Notes under the pieces: generated by a model | What the model saw: the letters and a program-made list of their open reading frames with translations, nothing else | Told to the model about the DNA's origin: nothing | Database searches by the model: none | Position numbers and translations under genes: made by a program | Source of the DNA: Proteiniphilum sp. X52 | GTDB taxonomy: Bacteria > Bacteroidota > Bacteroidia > Bacteroidales > Dysgonomonadaceae | NCBI RefSeq assembly: GCF_003712195.1 | Contig: NZ_RDSD01000007.1 | Location: forward strand, 103,768-167,767 | DNA length: 64,000 bases | Direction of reading: 5' to 3' | In this document: one piece after another, positions 1-9,012 of the stretch | Numbering within the stretch: the stretch's first letter is position 1 | How the letters are laid out: each line of letters begins with the position of its first letter

Positions 1-2205
1 GGCACCCAAACAGTGCTGGGGTCGCAGGAGCACTTGAAAAATCCTTCCATCACCAACATCAAGGAGTATTACAAAACCTATTATGTACCCAATAATATGG
101 CTGTCTGCCTTGCCGGTGATTTCGATCCTGATGAGATGATCAGGATCATCGACACCCATTTCGGCGGCATGAAACCCAACAGGAACCTGCCACCTCTGCC
201 TGTCACTCATGCACAAGAAGCTACGGAACCGGTCTCGGTTGAAGTGCTCGGCTTGGAAGCGGCCAACGTTTCGCTGGGTTGGCGCTTCCCCGGATCGGCA
301 AGCCAGGAGAAAGACCTGCTCGACATCATCAGCCTGATCATGAACAACGGACAGGCAGGCCTTGTCGACCTGAACCTGATCCAGCAACAAAAAGTGCTCT
401 CGGCTTATGCCGGGCTTTACAGCATGAGCGATTACTGCGCATTCGTCATGGGTGCCCATCCCAAACAGGGACAAACGCTGGAGGAAGCCCGCGATTTACT
501 GTTAGGACAGATCGATAAACTGAAGAAGGGGGAATTTTCGGAAGAACTTATCTCCGCATCGGTCAACAACCTGAAATTAAGCCAGATGCGACGGATAGAG
601 AGTAATGCGGGGCGTGCCAACTGGTTCGTGAGCACTTTTATCAACCGACTGGACTGGAAAGACCAAGTCGACCGTTTAGACCGCCTCGCACGGATCACAA
701 AACAAGATGTGGTTAATTTTGCCAATGCCTATTTTAAAGAGAATTACGCTGTGATCTACAAACGCGAAGGCAAGGATCCCAACGAGCTGAAGATCGCCAA
801 GCCGCAGATCACCCCTATCGTGATGAACCGCGATGCCCGCAGTCAATTCCTACTCGGGGTACAACAGTCGGAAGTGAAACCCATCGAACCGGTATTTCTC
901 GATTTTGAAAAAGACCTGAAGAAGCTGGAAGCCAGATCAGATATCCCCGTACTGTATAAACAAAATGTGAACAACGGCCTTTTCAGCCTGATCTATGTCT
1001 TCGACATGGGGAATAATACCGATAAAGCCATCGGTACGGCGTTCGAATACATGAGATATCTCGGCACTTCGACCAAATCGCCCGAAGAGATCAAAACGGC
1101 ATTTTACAACCTGGCATGTTCTTTCGGAGTATATCCCGGCAGTGAACGGGTATATGTTATGCTCAGCGGTTTGGCTGAAAACATGAACCAAGCGTTGGAC
1201 CTCTTTGAAGAACTGCTGGCCGACGCCCAGGTGAATCCCGAGGCCTATGCCAACCTGACTGAAGATATCCTTAAAAAGCGTAACGATGCAAAACTGAATC
1301 AGGGTCAGAACTTCAACAAATTATTGCACTACGCCATCTGGGGGCCGGATTCACCCGACAAGAATGTCCTTTCCGAGGCAGAGCTCAATACCATGGATCC
1401 CGAAGAACTGGTGGCAAGGATCAGGCGACTCAATCATTTTGAACATCGCATCCTCTATTACGGGCCGGACAGCGAGAGCCAATTCCTTAGCACTCTCGAT
1501 AAATTGCACCGTGTTCCCGATACCCTGACTCCCGTACCGAAAGACGACCGCTTCAAACAGGAGCCGATAAGGGAGAAGAAGGTATACCTCGCCAAATACG
1601 ACGCCAAACAGATATATATGGCAATGGTGGCCAATGACGGGATTGTATACGATCCGGCCATCGAGCCTATCCGGGAGATGTACAATGAATACTTCAGCGG
1701 CAACATGAACTCCATTGTATTTCAGGAGATGCGGGAATCGCGCGGCCTTGCCTATTCGGCCTATGCCTACCTGATGTCTCCCTCGAAACTGAATCGCCCC
1801 TATATCTTACGGGCTTTTATTGCCACGCAGAACGATAAGATGGACGATGCGCTGAAAGCATTCCACCAGATACTGGATGAGATGCCCGAATCGGAAAATG
1901 CCTTTAATCTGGCAAAAGAGGGCCTGATCACCCGGCTGCGTACCGATCGCATCACCAAGGAAAATATACTCTGGGCTTATGTCAACGCGCAGGATCTCGG
2001 ATTAAATACCGACAGGCGGAAAGAACTATATCAACAAGCACAAAGCATGACACTGTCCAATGTGAAAGCATTCCAGGAAAAATGGGTCAAGAACCGCACC
2101 TATGCTTACTGCATCCTGGGCAACGAGGAAGAACTCGACCTGCAACAACTCGAGACCTATGGTCCTCTCATACGGCTCTCACAGGAGGATATTTTCGGCT
2201 TTTGA
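1..2205 (+). CDS. M16 family zinc metallopeptidase (insulinase/PqqL type), 5' end outside window
   Basis: The open frame runs from the first base of the window, so the N-terminus, including the HxxEH zinc site expected in the first M16 domain, lies upstream. About 734 residues are visible. The opening segment (LGSQEHLKNPSITNIKEYY, then PNNMAVCLAGDFDPDEM) is the typical post-catalytic part of an M16 domain. Residues ~300-700 form a second M16-like half, with MRESRGLAYSAYA as the conserved binding stretch. Family members degrade peptides in the periplasm or outer membrane. The gene ends with TGA, and a strong hairpin follows about 30 bases downstream. The family is clear; the substrate cannot be told from sequence. 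Confidence 0.93.
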   Translation, partial: GTQTVLGSQEHLKNPSITNIKEYYKTYYVPNNMAVCLAGDFDPDEMIRIIDTHFGGMKPNRNLPPLPVTHAQEATEPVSVEVLGLEAANVSLGWRFPGSASQEKDLLDIISLIMNNGQAGLVDLNLIQQQKVLSAYAGLYSMSDYCAFVMGAHPKQGQTLEEARDLLLGQIDKLKKGEFSEELISASVNNLKLSQMRRIESNAGRANWFVSTFINRLDWKDQVDRLDRLARITKQDVVNFANAYFKENYAVIYKREGKDPNELKIAKPQITPIVMNRDARSQFLLGVQQSEVKPIEPVFLDFEKDLKKLEARSDIPVLYKQNVNNGLFSLIYVFDMGNNTDKAIGTAFEYMRYLGTSTKSPEEIKTAFYNLACSFGVYPGSERVYVMLSGLAENMNQALDLFEELLADAQVNPEAYANLTEDILKKRNDAKLNQGQNFNKLLHYAIWGPDSPDKNVLSEAELNTMDPEELVARIRRLNHFEHRILYYGPDSESQFLSTLDKLHRVPDTLTPVPKDDRFKQEPIREKKVYLAKYDAKQIYMAMVANDGIVYDPAIEPIREMYNEYFSGNMNSIVFQEMRESRGLAYSAYAYLMSPSKLNRPYILRAFIATQNDKMDDALKAFHQILDEMPESENAFNLAKEGLITRLRTDRITKENILWAYVNAQDLGLNTDRRKELYQQAQSMTLSNVKAFQEKWVKNRTYAYCILGNEEELDLQQLETYGPLIRLSQEDIFGF

Positions 2206-2234
2206 CATACCGCCACGGTTTACGTGCAGATAAA

Positions 2235-2268
2235 ACAGGAGGCTGTCCCTACGGGCAGCCCCTTCTGT
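2235..2268. terminator. Intergenic hairpin between convergent genes, likely bidirectional terminator
   Basis: The stem GGCTGTCC / GGGCAGCC (one G-T pair) with loop CTAC sits at 2241-2260. It is extended by ACAG/CTGT outer arms around a small bulge. It lies between the M16 gene (plus) and gcvP (minus), which converge here. The T-tract is weak, so termination is inferred from the position and the strength of the stem. Confidence 0.6.
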
Positions 2269-2346
2269 CTTCGGGTTTATGACAAAGTGTTGACAAAGCG
2301 GCCGGGTATCATGGAGGGACAATTTTCACTTCTCGCTGCAAGATAT

Positions 2347-5199
2347 TCATTGCCGACAGAGACAAGAGACCAGATTCCGGTCGCCATAGGCATTGTCCAC
2401 ACGGGCTACATTGACCCAGAACTTGTTGTCGGCCACGAACGGCAGCGGGTAAGCAGCTTTACTACGAGGATAAGCATGCTTCCACTCGTCGGCAGTGATC
2501 TCATATTGGGGGTGCGGCGCATTCACCAGCACATTATCCTGCGCCGGGTATTCACCCCGCGAAACCTCTATGATCTCTTCGTGGATCTGGTTCATCACTT
2601 CCACAAAACGATCCAGTTCGGCCAAACTTTCACTTTCCGTGGGTTCCACCATAAGCGTGCCATGCACTGGGAAAGAGAGCGTGGGGGCGTGGTAACCGTA
2701 GTCAATCAAGCGTTTGGCAATATCGGTTTCGGTGATGCCCGACACCTCCTTCAGGCCGCGGCACTCAAGAATCAGCTCATGCCCCACCCTGCCTCTGGCA
2801 CCCCGATATACAATACCGTAAGAGTCCTTCAGCTTCTCCGCCACATAATTCGCGTTAAGGATAGCGGCTTCAGTAGCTTCTTTCAGACCTTCAGCTCCCA
2901 TCATACGGATATAGGCATAGGTGATTTCTGTCACGCCCGCACTACCGTAAGCTGCACCCGAAACAGTGTTCTTGTCGGTCGACATAGTCACCGGATGTCC
3001 GGGCAGGAAAGGCACAAGGTGTTCGGCCACGCAGATAGGCCCCACACCGGGTCCTCCTCCTCCATGCGGAATGGCGAATGTTTTATGCAGGTTGAGATGG
3101 CACACATCGGCACCGATAGTGCCGGGATTGGTCAATCCCACCTGCGCGTTCATATTGGCGCCGTCCATATAAACCTGTCCGCCCGCTTCGTGGATCAGAC
3201 GGCACATCTCCCTGATTTCCGTCTCGAAGATGCCATGCGTCGACGGATAGGTGATCATATAGGCTGCCAGGTCGTTTTTGTACTGATCTACTTTGGCCCG
3301 CAGATCATCCATATCCACATTGCCGTTGGCATCGCTGGCAACCGTCACCGGCTTAAATCCGGCCTGTACCGCGCTGGCGGGATTGGTTCCATGCGCCGAC
3401 GCGGGGATCAGCACCACCTTGCGATGTCCTTCGCCATTGCTTTCGAGATAGCCGGCAATGGTGATCAGTCCGGCATATTCACCTGCCGCTCCCGAATTGG
3501 GTTGAAGGCTGGTGGCGGCGAATCCTGTGATCTGAGCCAGCATCTCTTCCAGTTCACTGATCATCTGCGTATATCCTGCCACCTGTTCCAACGGTGCGAA
3601 GGGATGGATGCGCTGAAAGCCGGCAAGTCCCAACGGCAACAATTCAGAGGCCGCATTCAGCTTCATGGTACATGAGCCGAGTGAGATCATGGAATGTGCC
3701 AGCGAGATATCTTTCCGTTCGAGCCGCTTGATATAACGCATCAGTTCCGTCTCGGTGTGATAACTGTTGAAAGTGGGATGAGCAAGGAAATCAGATTTCC
3801 TGAGTTGTGACTCTTTCAAGGTGCTCTTCGCGGGTAACTCTTCGAGCAGGTAAACCTTCGAACTGCCTGCCGCCATCGCGAATGCTGCCAGCAGTTCATG
3901 TACCCGGTAAGGATTGGTAGTTTCATCGATACTGATCCCTACCTCGCCACTTTCGAAGTAACGCAGGTTGATACTGCGTATTTCGGCATTATCACGGATA
4001 TCCTGTACCGATATGCCCTCGGGCAGACGGATCTTGAGCGTGTCAAAATAGCTGCTGTTCAATTGCTTATAACCCATCTCCTTCAATTCCTCACTTACAT
4101 GGGAGGCGATGGAGTGAATGCGGCGGGCAATATTTTTGAGACCTTCCGGTCCATGGTAGACGGCGTAGAAGGAAGACATAGTAGCCAGCAAAGCCTGCGC
4201 CGTACAGATGTTGGAAGTGGCTTTTTCACGTTTGATATGTTGTTCGCGCGTCTGTAGCGCCATGCGAAGCGCCTCCCTGCCGTAGGCATCTTTGGAGATG
4301 CCGATGATACGCCCGGGCATGAAGCGTTTGTACTCATCGCGGGTGGCAAAGAACGCGGCGGACGGCCCCCCGTAAAACATGGGGATACCGAAACGCTGGC
4401 TGCTTCCGAAAGCTATGTCGGCACCCCATTCACCCGGAGGGACAAGCAATGTGAGCGCCATCAGATCGGTGGCCACAGCCACCTTGCACTCAACCTTGCA
4501 CGCCCTTTCAGTGAAGTCGGTATAATCCTCCACATTTCCGTCGCTATTGGGATATTGAATGATAGCGCCAAAAAAGGGTTTATCGAAAGTGACAGTTTTA
4601 TAATCACCGACAACCACCTCTATTCCCGCATAATACATCCGCGTCTTAAGCACTGCTAATGTTTGAGGAAAGATGTTCTCATCCACAAACAGCGTTTCCA
4701 CCCCGTTTTTCACCTGCTCACGGCCGCGCAACCCGTACATCATCGTGGCTGCTTCGGCAGCGGCGGTCGCTTCATCCAACAGCGAACTGTTAGCCAGCGG
4801 CAATGCGGTAAGTTCGCTTACTACCGTTTGAAAGTTAAGCAGTGCCTCCAGCCGTCCCTGCGATATCTCAGCCTGATAGGGTGTATAAGAGGTGTACCAT
4901 ACCGGATTTTCAAACACGTTCCGGTAAATCACCGCGGGAGTGACGGTATCATACCAACCCATACCGATATAAGAAGTGTGGATCTGATTCAGCGATGCAA
5001 TATGAGCAATCTCTTCAGCATACTCGTGTTCCGACAATGCCCTGGGTAAAGAAAGAGGTTCCGTCAAACGGATATCTGAAGGGATTGTCTGATCGATGAG
5101 TTCATCCATTGACGAGAGGTCGATGGCTTCGAGCATTTTCTGTTTATCGGCCTCGGTAATACCGATATGCCGGTTTTTAAATTGTTCCATTTTTATCAT
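2347..5199 (-). CDS. gcvP: Glycine dehydrogenase (aminomethyl-transferring), P-protein of the glycine cleavage system
   Basis: This PLP enzyme decarboxylates glycine and passes the aminomethyl group to lipoylated H-protein. At about 950 residues it is the usual single-chain (fused P1-P2) length. The N-terminal RHIG motif is present, and HLNLHKTFAIPHGGGGPG carries the PLP-binding lysine. Two ATGs lie nine bases apart (5199 and 5190); the inner one, giving MEQFKNRHIG, is equally plausible. No gcvT or gcvH lies in the window, so the other glycine cleavage genes must be elsewhere. The upstream neighbour is an MBL hydrolase on the same strand, 115 bases away. No glycine riboswitch-like fold was seen in that gap. 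Confidence 0.97.
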   Translation of the reverse strand: MIKMEQFKNRHIGITEADKQKMLEAIDLSSMDELIDQTIPSDIRLTEPLSLPRALSEHEYAEEIAHIASLNQIHTSYIGMGWYDTVTPAVIYRNVFENPVWYTSYTPYQAEISQGRLEALLNFQTVVSELTALPLANSSLLDEATAAAEAATMMYGLRGREQVKNGVETLFVDENIFPQTLAVLKTRMYYAGIEVVVGDYKTVTFDKPFFGAIIQYPNSDGNVEDYTDFTERACKVECKVAVATDLMALTLLVPPGEWGADIAFGSSQRFGIPMFYGGPSAAFFATRDEYKRFMPGRIIGISKDAYGREALRMALQTREQHIKREKATSNICTAQALLATMSSFYAVYHGPEGLKNIARRIHSIASHVSEELKEMGYKQLNSSYFDTLKIRLPEGISVQDIRDNAEIRSINLRYFESGEVGISIDETTNPYRVHELLAAFAMAAGSSKVYLLEELPAKSTLKESQLRKSDFLAHPTFNSYHTETELMRYIKRLERKDISLAHSMISLGSCTMKLNAASELLPLGLAGFQRIHPFAPLEQVAGYTQMISELEEMLAQITGFAATSLQPNSGAAGEYAGLITIAGYLESNGEGHRKVVLIPASAHGTNPASAVQAGFKPVTVASDANGNVDMDDLRAKVDQYKNDLAAYMITYPSTHGIFETEIREMCRLIHEAGGQVYMDGANMNAQVGLTNPGTIGADVCHLNLHKTFAIPHGGGGPGVGPICVAEHLVPFLPGHPVTMSTDKNTVSGAAYGSAGVTEITYAYIRMMGAEGLKEATEAAILNANYVAEKLKDSYGIVYRGARGRVGHELILECRGLKEVSGITETDIAKRLIDYGYHAPTLSFPVHGTLMVEPTESESLAELDRFVEVMNQIHEEIIEVSRGEYPAQDNVLVNAPHPQYEITADEWKHAYPRSKAAYPLPFVADNKFWVNVARVDNAYGDRNLVSCLCRQ

Positions 5200-5250
5200 A
5201 ACACGCGCTAAGGGTAAATTTCTTATTATTAATCTTTTTTCTCTTCAGGA

Positions 5251-5280
5251 CACGTGAAAAAATTGCACGTGAAAAAATCG
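5251..5280. repeat. 15-bp tandem duplication containing CACGTG palindromes
   Basis: Two adjacent copies of CACGTGAAAAAAT(T/C)G differ at one base. They lie in the gap between the MBL hydrolase and gcvP, about 50-80 bases upstream of the gcvP start. Each copy begins with the palindrome CACGTG, so a paired protein-binding site is possible. A chance local duplication is equally possible. Confidence 0.5.
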
Positions 5281-5313
5281 GCCGGGGGATAATTGCCTCC
5301 ACCGCCTATATTT

Positions 5314-5961
5314 TTATTTCCCGACGAAAGGGTTATTCTTTTTTTCAAATCCGATGGTGGTGGCAGGGCCGTGTCCGGAATAGACCAACGTACTGTCGGG
5401 AAGGGTAAACATCTTGGTTTCAATACTGTTTACCAGATCCTCGTAGCTTCCCCGCGGCAGGTCTGTCCTTCCCACGCCGGCATAAAAGAGCAGGTCGCCG
5501 CTGAAAACACAACCCTCCGCTTCGTGATAGAATACCACACTGCCGGGCGAATGTCCGGGAGTATGAAACACTTTGAGCGATTGGTTCCCGAAAGTGATCA
5601 TATCGCCTTGGTTCAAATAATTACCGATCTCCGGCCTGAAATCGGCGTTACCGCCCGGCAACCCGAACAGCTGCATCTGTGCCGCTATATCCTCCAACAG
5701 GAAGAGGTCGTCGCGATGGCATTGCACCTTAAGCCCGAATTCAGAGGCGAGCAGATTGATCCCAAATATATGATCAAAATGCAGATGAGTATTCAACAGA
5801 TGCCTCACCTTAAAGTTATTGTCGATCAAATAACTGAGTAACAACTCTTTTTCATCGGGATAAAAAGAGGCGGGGTCAATTACGACACACTCCCTGGTCT
5901 CGTCAGACAACACGTATGTGTTTACTCCCAACGGATTGAATTCAAATGTTTTTATATTCAT
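5314..5961 (-). CDS. MBL-fold metallo-hydrolase (glyoxalase II-like)
   Basis: A 215-residue cytoplasmic protein with no signal peptide. The metallo-beta-lactamase metal motif THLHFDH is at about residues 59-65. Later ligands follow in HTPGHSPGSVVF and in the C-terminal YSGHGP segment. The length and motifs fit the short glyoxalase II-like hydrolases that cleave thioesters such as S-lactoylglutathione or related thiol adducts. It is shorter than full GloB (about 250 residues) and lacks the obvious C-terminal glutathione-binding domain, so the substrate is open. It precedes gcvP on the same strand, but the intervening 115 bases make co-transcription uncertain. Confidence 0.9.
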   Translation of the reverse strand: MNIKTFEFNPLGVNTYVLSDETRECVVIDPASFYPDEKELLLSYLIDNNFKVRHLLNTHLHFDHIFGINLLASEFGLKVQCHRDDLFLLEDIAAQMQLFGLPGGNADFRPEIGNYLNQGDMITFGNQSLKVFHTPGHSPGSVVFYHEAEGCVFSGDLLFYAGVGRTDLPRGSYEDLVNSIETKMFTLPDSTLVYSGHGPATTIGFEKKNNPFVGK

Positions 5962-6091
5962 CTTGCCACATTCTTATAGGGAAAGAATCCATACCTTTTC
6001 CCGTGGTATTTTCATTTAGCACAAAAATAACGCTTTCTTTTGGATTTACAGAAAATAGGGAGGAATCATTCTATATTACATTCGTCGTTTT

Positions 6092-6120
6092 GAGTCGCCT
6101 TCACTCCCCGATTGTTAATT
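6092..6120 (+). repeat. Solitary copy of a 29-bp dispersed repeat
   Basis: The sequence begins GAGTCGCCTTCACTCCCCG and ends GATTGTTAATT. It aligns without gaps over 29 bases with the three tandem units at 12740-12826, with 3 or 4 differences. It lies in the 179-base gap between rsmG and the MBL hydrolase. Confidence 0.7.
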
Positions 6121-6140
6121 TCCACATGCCAAAGTGCAAT

Positions 6141-6764
6141 TCAACTTAACGGGACATACACCAGTTTTTTTGTCTGGAAGAAGGGTTCGGAGAAGTAATC
6201 CGACAAAGAAACCAACTCGGCGACCCGTCGGAAAGGATGCAACTCCGCCGTAAGGTCTCCCCCTTTCAGGCAGATAAGTCCATTAGGCAAGGCGTTCATC
6301 TGTTCCGAGGAAATATTTTTACTTGCGATCCTGACCAGTTGGGGCAGCGGCATCACCGCCCGGCTGACAATAAAATGGAATTTCCTTTTTTCAGCCTCCA
6401 CACGCGCGTGCACTGCTTCTATATTCTTCAACCCCACCGCGTCGGAGATCTCTTTCGCAACCATCACTTTCTTGCCGACACTGTCAAGCAGCACAAACCG
6501 CACATCAGGGAAAAAAATGGCCAGCGGGATACCCGGAAATCCACCTCCCGTGCCCACATCCATAATGGTGGTACCCGGAGTAAAGCGGACATACCGTGCA
6601 ATAGCCAGAGAGTGCAGCACGTGATGCGGATAGAGATTATGGATATCCTTCCGGGAGATCACATTGATTTTGGCATTCCAGCCGGCATAGAGATCGGACA
6701 GTGCTTCGAACTGCTGCTTCTGCTGAGCGGTAAGCGACGGAAAATAGGTTTCAATGCTCTTCAC
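6141..6764 (-). CDS. rsmG: 16S rRNA (guanine(527)-N(7))-methyltransferase
   Basis: A 207-residue SAM-dependent methyltransferase of the GidB family, which methylates G527 of 16S rRNA. The SAM-binding glycine loop MDVGTGGGFPGIPLA is at about residues 70-84, followed by FVLLDSVGKKV; both are family hallmarks. The start codon is GTG, whose G is also the last base of the TAG stop of the upstream gene (TAGTG). This one-base overlap suggests translational coupling to the RsiV-like lipoprotein gene. Confidence 0.96.
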   Translation of the reverse strand: MKSIETYFPSLTAQQKQQFEALSDLYAGWNAKINVISRKDIHNLYPHHVLHSLAIARYVRFTPGTTIMDVGTGGGFPGIPLAIFFPDVRFVLLDSVGKKVMVAKEISDAVGLKNIEAVHARVEAEKRKFHFIVSRAVMPLPQLVRIASKNISSEQMNALPNGLICLKGGDLTAELHPFRRVAELVSLSDYFSEPFFQTKKLVYVPLS

Positions 6765-7669
6765 TATAAATCGGCTAATTTAACGGCAATACTGTTTTCC
6801 CTCAACAGGGGGAATATCATCTCGTAAGGGATAAAGACCTGCGGCGCGTCCAATTGGTAAGCCGAATATTCACCCTTGTTATAGGTATAAACAATCCCTT
6901 TATCGGTCAGTAAAAAGTTCTGGTTAGGCACAATCTCACGCACGCCGAAGAAACCGAGATCTTCCAGTTCTTCCACGCTTTCTGCGCCACTCTGTTGCAG
7001 TAGAGACGCGATAATAAGACGCTGAAGAGCGGTATCGTATCCGGCATTAAAGATATCATTCTCGGTGACTTGTCTGCCTGTATTCAGGTTCAACACATAA
7101 TTGCGGTAGGAGTCGTAAGATGCCGCCCCACCCTTGTTATTGGATTGTTTCACCTGGAACGCGAGGACTCCGTGATAATTGTACACAATGGAATCGGAGA
7201 GACTTTCATAGTAGGAATAGAAAAAAGCTTGGGTATAATGCTCACTGTCGGCGACATCGACACCTGTGATGAGATTGTTAAGTTCACGGATTTCATCCGC
7301 ACTTTCCCGGTATGTTTGTGCATCGGCGGTGTAGTTTTCGATGTAATTCCGCACATAAGCCTGTATGGCATCAGGCGGCGCCAAAGTATCATACGGCGCA
7401 CCGAACGTATTGCGGATAAAGAATTGCTGTAACATGTCAAGATTCATTTTACCGCTGCTGACGGGATAAATGAAATCCACCTCTATGTTACAATAAGGAT
7501 TTGCCGTATCCCCGTCGAGATGGTGCCGGGCAACCAGGTTGACAGTATCGAAGTCAACGTCATTCTCCGCTCTGAACATGCTCCTGCCTCCCTGCTGGTT
7601 GCAGGAGATGAAAAACAGCAATGCCACCAGGGATGGCAAGACAGCCCACATTCTATGATACATCCCCAT
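6764..7669 (-). CDS. DUF3298/RsiV-like lipoprotein
   Basis: About 301 residues from the internal ATG at 7669 (MGMYHRMWAV...). This start is preferred because it gives a clean signal peptide and lipobox (LLFFISCNQ). The open frame extends upstream without a convincing start. The C-terminal third (GVREIVPNQNFLLTDKGI, then YSAYQLDAPQVFIPYE) is a DUF3298 domain, also found in RsiV-type anti-sigma factors. It has no transmembrane helix beyond the signal, so it is probably anchored in the outer or inner membrane facing the periplasm. It overlaps the rsmG start by one base. Its function is unknown. Confidence 0.85.
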   Translation of the reverse strand: MGMYHRMWAVLPSLVALLFFISCNQQGGRSMFRAENDVDFDTVNLVARHHLDGDTANPYCNIEVDFIYPVSSGKMNLDMLQQFFIRNTFGAPYDTLAPPDAIQAYVRNYIENYTADAQTYRESADEIRELNNLITGVDVADSEHYTQAFFYSYYESLSDSIVYNYHGVLAFQVKQSNNKGGAASYDSYRNYVLNLNTGRQVTENDIFNAGYDTALQRLIIASLLQQSGAESVEELEDLGFFGVREIVPNQNFLLTDKGIVYTYNKGEYSAYQLDAPQVFIPYEMIFPLLRENSIAVKLADL

Positions 7670-7820
7670 AACGAAAGACTTTAAAATAACAGGCACAAAA
7701 ATACATATTTTATCGGGAATAGCCTTGCCGTCTTCCACTTTTTACAAATAGATGAGGATACGGTCAACCCGCATCCTCGTTTATCGGTCAGAAATTCGTC
7801 AATCCTGGGAATTTCGACTA

Positions 7821-8975
7821 TCAATAAGTGTGTCCGTCGGATTCCAGATCGTCCAGGCTCAGTTTCTTTTTCTCCAGCGCTCTCCATGCATAGAATATGT
7901 AGGCAATCACGAAGGGCACGAGGAGCGAAACTATCGCCATGGCCGAAAGCGTAAAATAGCTCGATGAGGAGTTTTGCAGGGTGAGTGAACTCTGCGGATC
8001 CACCAAGGAAGGATAATAGGCGGTATTGTTATAACCGGCTACGAGCAGGAGCATGGTCACGGTCGCAATAGTACCCGCGCCGGCGAACCAGATTCCTTTT
8101 TTAAAGCCCGCATTGAAAACCGTATTGAAAATACCATACAAAACGGCCAATACTCCCAGCACAAAGAGTACCAGTATCATCGGCATATCGATGAAATTAT
8201 GAAGGTATTTCATCTTTTCCATATATATCACTTTTGTTTCAGGATTCACCGCATAGCCTTCAGCGACCAGCGTCCAGATCAAAAAGACGAGGAAGAAAAC
8301 CACAAAAGGTATTCCGTTATACAGGGTAAATTTACGGGATCTGTTTTCGAGCACCTCGTGATCGAGCCGGTTCACAAAGAAGAGGCTTGCCAGGGTACGG
8401 GCAAGGAAGAGTATCGCCAAGCCGAGACTCAGATTTCTCACATTTGCCAACAACTCAAGCCCGTGGAGCGGGTTCTGCCACTGGCTGATGGTAAAGCCTG
8501 AAGCCCCCAGCCCGGCAATATTCCCTTTGGCGACAGTAAATTCCGATCCGGTAAAAAAAGAGGCTACCACCACGCCCAACAGGAAGGTAGCCAGCACACC
8601 ATTGAGAAACAGGAACGCGCGATAGGTTTTCGGACCGAAAATATTCCCCGGCTTGGACTGGTATTCGTAGGATATGGCTTGCAATACAAAACAGAACAGC
8701 AAAATCATCCATGCCCAGTAAGCTCCCCCGAAGCTGGTCGAGTAAAACAGGGGAAACGACGCAAAGAAGGCGCCTCCGAAAACAACCAGCGTGGTAAAGG
8801 TATATTCCCATTTGCGTCCGAGCGCGTTGACAAGAAGTTTCTTCTCATCTTCTTTCCTCGCGAGAGAGTTCAACATGGACTGACCCCCCTGCACAAAAAG
8901 CAGGAACACCAGTATTCCGCCAAGAAGCGACATTACAAGCCACCAGTATTTCTGTAGAAAGTCGTAAGTTATCAT
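7821..8975 (-). CDS. cydB: Cytochrome bd ubiquinol oxidase subunit II
   Basis: A 384-residue multi-pass membrane protein beginning MITYDFLQKYWWLVMSLLGG, which matches the CydB N-terminus. Conserved polar residues and long hydrophobic segments run throughout. With CydA it forms the high-affinity terminal oxidase that reduces oxygen to water in the inner membrane. It lies 37 bases downstream of cydA on the same strand, so it is an operon. No CydX-like small protein was found after it. Confidence 0.96.
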   Translation of the reverse strand: MITYDFLQKYWWLVMSLLGGILVFLLFVQGGQSMLNSLARKEDEKKLLVNALGRKWEYTFTTLVVFGGAFFASFPLFYSTSFGGAYWAWMILLFCFVLQAISYEYQSKPGNIFGPKTYRAFLFLNGVLATFLLGVVVASFFTGSEFTVAKGNIAGLGASGFTISQWQNPLHGLELLANVRNLSLGLAILFLARTLASLFFVNRLDHEVLENRSRKFTLYNGIPFVVFFLVFLIWTLVAEGYAVNPETKVIYMEKMKYLHNFIDMPMILVLFVLGVLAVLYGIFNTVFNAGFKKGIWFAGAGTIATVTMLLLVAGYNNTAYYPSLVDPQSSLTLQNSSSSYFTLSAMAIVSLLVPFVIAYIFYAWRALEKKKLSLDDLESDGHTY

Positions 8976-9012
8976 TATTTTTTTCTTTTTGTCTGTTTAA
9001 CCATGTATAAGA

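Noticed and set aside
2224..3675. 483-codon open frame on the plus strand
   Set aside because: It lies antisense inside gcvP; the peptide is arginine/histidine-rich with no recognisable domain, whereas the minus frame is an unmistakable P-protein.
5200..5313. Glycine riboswitch before gcvP
   Set aside because: The gap is only 114 bases, contains a short tandem repeat, and shows none of the conserved glycine-aptamer core motifs.
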